Below are positions 5,336 to 7,083 of a stretch of DNA of 7,083 nt, one piece after another (within the stretch, counting starts at the first letter, position 1; every line of letters begins with the position of its first letter). A model generated the notes under the pieces. It did not search any database. It had not been told where the DNA came from and worked only from the letters and a program-made list of their open reading frames with translations. The position numbers and the translations under genes were made by a program. Source of the stretch: Planctomycetaceae bacterium (GTDB taxonomy: Bacteria > Planctomycetota > Planctomycetia > Planctomycetales > Planctomycetaceae); contig WFOZ01000505.1 of NCBI GenBank assembly GCA_015487825.1, forward strand, positions 1 through 7,083, read 5' to 3'.

Positions 5336-7083
5336 GTGCGTAGTTGCATTCCCTACTTTATAGTTCTCTTGCTCGCGATCCTTTTTTTGCCGCTTAATGC
5401 TGCCAGGGCTGAGCAGAGTGAAATCGAATTTTTCGAGAAGAAAATTCGTCCGGTACTTATTAAGCATTGTTATAAATGTCATGCTGCGGATTCGGCATCA
5501 ATTAAAGGAGGGTTGCTGCTTGATTCCCGTCAAGGGCTTATAACAGGGGGAGACTCCGGTACTGCGATTGTCTCCGGGAAACCGGATGAAAGCCTGCTTA
5601 TCGAATCGTTGAAGTACGAAGGCTCGGAAATGCCTCCGGATGGTAAACTTCCAGAGGGCGTCATTCGAGATTTTGAGCAGTGGATTAAACGGGGGGCTAT
5701 TGATCCCCGCAAGGCAAAAACTTCTGCGACACAACAAGCAGATATCGACTGGGAAGCGGCTCGGCAATTCTGGTCATTTCGGCCACTGCCTGTAAACCGG
5801 GCTCACATTAAAAAAATCTCCGAGTTGTCGAAGAATGAAAAAGCAAAACAGATAGCAACATTGATCGATCAGCATCTGGATTCCAGTCTGAAAGAAGCAG
5901 AAATCAGGACGAATCCACCAGCTACGCCTCAGCAACGAATACGCAGGCTGTATTACAATATGACCGGATTACCTCCCAGTCCAACGCAAGTCATGGCGTT
6001 TGTTGCCGATCCCACTAAGCAGCGATGGGAAAATATTGTCAATAAGCTGCTTGCTTCTCCTCGATTTGGACAACATTGGGGACGGCACTGGCTTGATGTG
6101 GCGCGTTATGCCGACTCCAATGGCGGCGATTTTAACGCGACCTACCACAACGCCTGGCGATATCGTGATTATGTCATCGAATCTTTTAATAACGATAAAC
6201 CGATTAATGATTTTTTCCAGGAACAAATTGCAGGAGATTTGTTGCCCGCCAAAGATGATAAGAAGAAAGCAGAAGGGTTGATCGCAACGGGGTTCTTAAT
6301 GCTTGGCCCCAAAATGCTCAGTGAACGAGATAAAGAAAAACTTCGCTTTGATGTCATTGACGAACAAGTCGATACGATTGGTAAGGTCTTCCTTGGGATT
6401 TCACTAGGTTGCGCTCGTTGCCACGATCATAAATTCGATCCCGTTCCCACGGAAGACTACTATGCGCTGGCAGGCATCTTTCATGGGACACAGGTGCTCG
6501 AAGGAGAGATGCAGCAATATGTTTCCAATTGGAAACGCAGACAGCTTCCCACCTCTAATGCTCATCGTGAGGCTCTCGGTAGACATCAGAAGAAACTGGA
6601 TTCTCTGCAACAGAAAATGAAAGAAGTAAAAGCTAACTTGAAGGTAGAACAGGATAAACTGAGTCTGCTGGAAGAGAATCTGCATGCAATTACAATCGAT
6701 AATACACAAGCCGAACTGATTGGAGAGTGGACATCATCAACGTACTCCAAAAATTTCATCGGCGTCGATTACCTGCACGATATGAAAAAAGACAAAGGGA
6801 AGAAAAAAGTTATCTTCAAAGCGAAACTTGAACAAGCTGGAAAGTATCGGATCCTCTTTGCCTACAACGGTTCAGCAGGACGTGACGATAATGTTCCCGT
6901 TTCGATTCTCTTTTCGGGAACTGAAACCAAAAGATTTATCGATGAATCGAAAAAACCGGATATTCGACAGAGCTTTGTGCTTCTTGGGGAATTCGATTTC
7001 CCTGCCCACAGTGATGTGCAGATAGTCGTTTCCAATGAAGGGACAACCGGTTATGTAATCGCGGATGCAGTCCAGTTTGTGCG
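5336..7083 (+). CDS. Secreted PSCyt1-DUF1549 protein with golvesin-like domain (3' partial)
   Basis: The gene is open to the window's end (582 codons plus 2 bases). GTG 5336 is preceded by AAGGAA at 5 nt and by an in-frame TAG, so no earlier start is possible in this frame. Residues 1-25 are a Sec signal peptide (hydrophobic 7-20, cleavage likely after ARA). A planctomycete cytochrome c domain (about 35-118) has heme motif CYKCH (45-49) and probable axial Met99 in EMPPDGKL. DUF1549 follows (about 178-385), with LYYNMTGLPPSP, WLDVARYADSNGGD from Trp252, and a second CxxCH, CARCH (359-363), in the usual GCARCHDHKFDPVP context. A charged coiled coil spans about 410-455. Residues from about 462 to the edge resemble the golvesin C-terminal/xanthan-lyase carbohydrate-binding-like domain (EWTSSTYS start, AGKYRILFAYN, ending VIADAVQFV). 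A DUF1553 domain normally follows and would lie outside the window. The family is abundant in planctomycetes and often placed near sulfatases and polysaccharide genes; its biochemical role is not established. Confidence 0.9.
   Translation, partial: MRSCIPYFIVLLLAILFLPLNAARAEQSEIEFFEKKIRPVLIKHCYKCHAADSASIKGGLLLDSRQGLITGGDSGTAIVSGKPDESLLIESLKYEGSEMPPDGKLPEGVIRDFEQWIKRGAIDPRKAKTSATQQADIDWEAARQFWSFRPLPVNRAHIKKISELSKNEKAKQIATLIDQHLDSSLKEAEIRTNPPATPQQRIRRLYYNMTGLPPSPTQVMAFVADPTKQRWENIVNKLLASPRFGQHWGRHWLDVARYADSNGGDFNATYHNAWRYRDYVIESFNNDKPINDFFQEQIAGDLLPAKDDKKKAEGLIATGFLMLGPKMLSERDKEKLRFDVIDEQVDTIGKVFLGISLGCARCHDHKFDPVPTEDYYALAGIFHGTQVLEGEMQQYVSNWKRRQLPTSNAHREALGRHQKKLDSLQQKMKEVKANLKVEQDKLSLLEENLHAITIDNTQAELIGEWTSSTYSKNFIGVDYLHDMKKDKGKKKVIFKAKLEQAGKYRILFAYNGSAGRDDNVPVSILFSGTETKRFIDESKKPDIRQSFVLLGEFDFPAHSDVQIVVSNEGTTGYVIADAVQFV

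Noticed and set aside
5498..6709. Several minus-strand frames opposite the cytochrome/DUF1549 gene
   Set aside because: The plus strand carries one continuous frame with clear heme and DUF1549 motifs; the opposite frames are short and unrecognisable.

Overview
The window most likely comes from a planctomycete (Planctomycetales, Gimesia/Rubinisphaera-like). The genus is a guess; the phylum call is firmer. The main reason is the right-hand gene, which starts with a planctomycete-type cytochrome c domain followed by DUF1549, an architecture strongly enriched in Planctomycetes and their relatives. The split MacB-like exporter with a TolC-like lipoprotein, and a left margin packed with short hairpin repeats, fit the same picture. 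Base composition looks moderate, slightly AT-leaning.

Layout. Positions 1-306 carry no gene I can support. They hold several compact hairpins, a three-copy 9-nt tandem repeat and a leftward Rho-independent terminator. Positions 307-1539 (+) encode a MacB/FtsX-type ABC permease. Running the other way, 4253-3495 (-) encodes the matching MacB/LolD-type ATPase and 3444-1447 (-) a TolC-family outer-membrane lipoprotein. The permease and TolC-like genes converge and overlap tail to tail by 93 nt. A perfect 10-bp inverted repeat sits between the ATPase and TolC-like genes. Positions 5035-4382 (-) encode a CPBP-family intramembrane protease upstream of the ATPase on the same strand. A roughly 300-bp divergent region follows. 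A large secreted PSCyt1-DUF1549 protein then starts with GTG at 5336 (+) and runs off the right edge.

How the genes may work together. Permease, ATPase and TolC-like protein are three of the four parts of a MacAB-TolC-type efflux or secretion machine; the periplasmic adaptor (MacA/HlyD type) is not in the window. The usual single-direction order is broken, with the permease facing the other two genes. The only convincing leftward terminator lies beyond the permease at 155-178, so the ATPase-TolC transcript could run antisense across the whole permease gene. The CPBP protease may be co-transcribed with the ATPase gene, but a functional link is not shown. The cytochrome/DUF1549 gene is probably a separate transcription unit. 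Its translation start looks unusual: a 4-codon mini-ORF ends directly against the GTG, and a hairpin covers the mini-ORF's ribosome binding site.

I see no CRISPR array, tRNA, rRNA, transposase or clearly new system. The most interesting signals are in gene arrangement and in the short non-coding structures.
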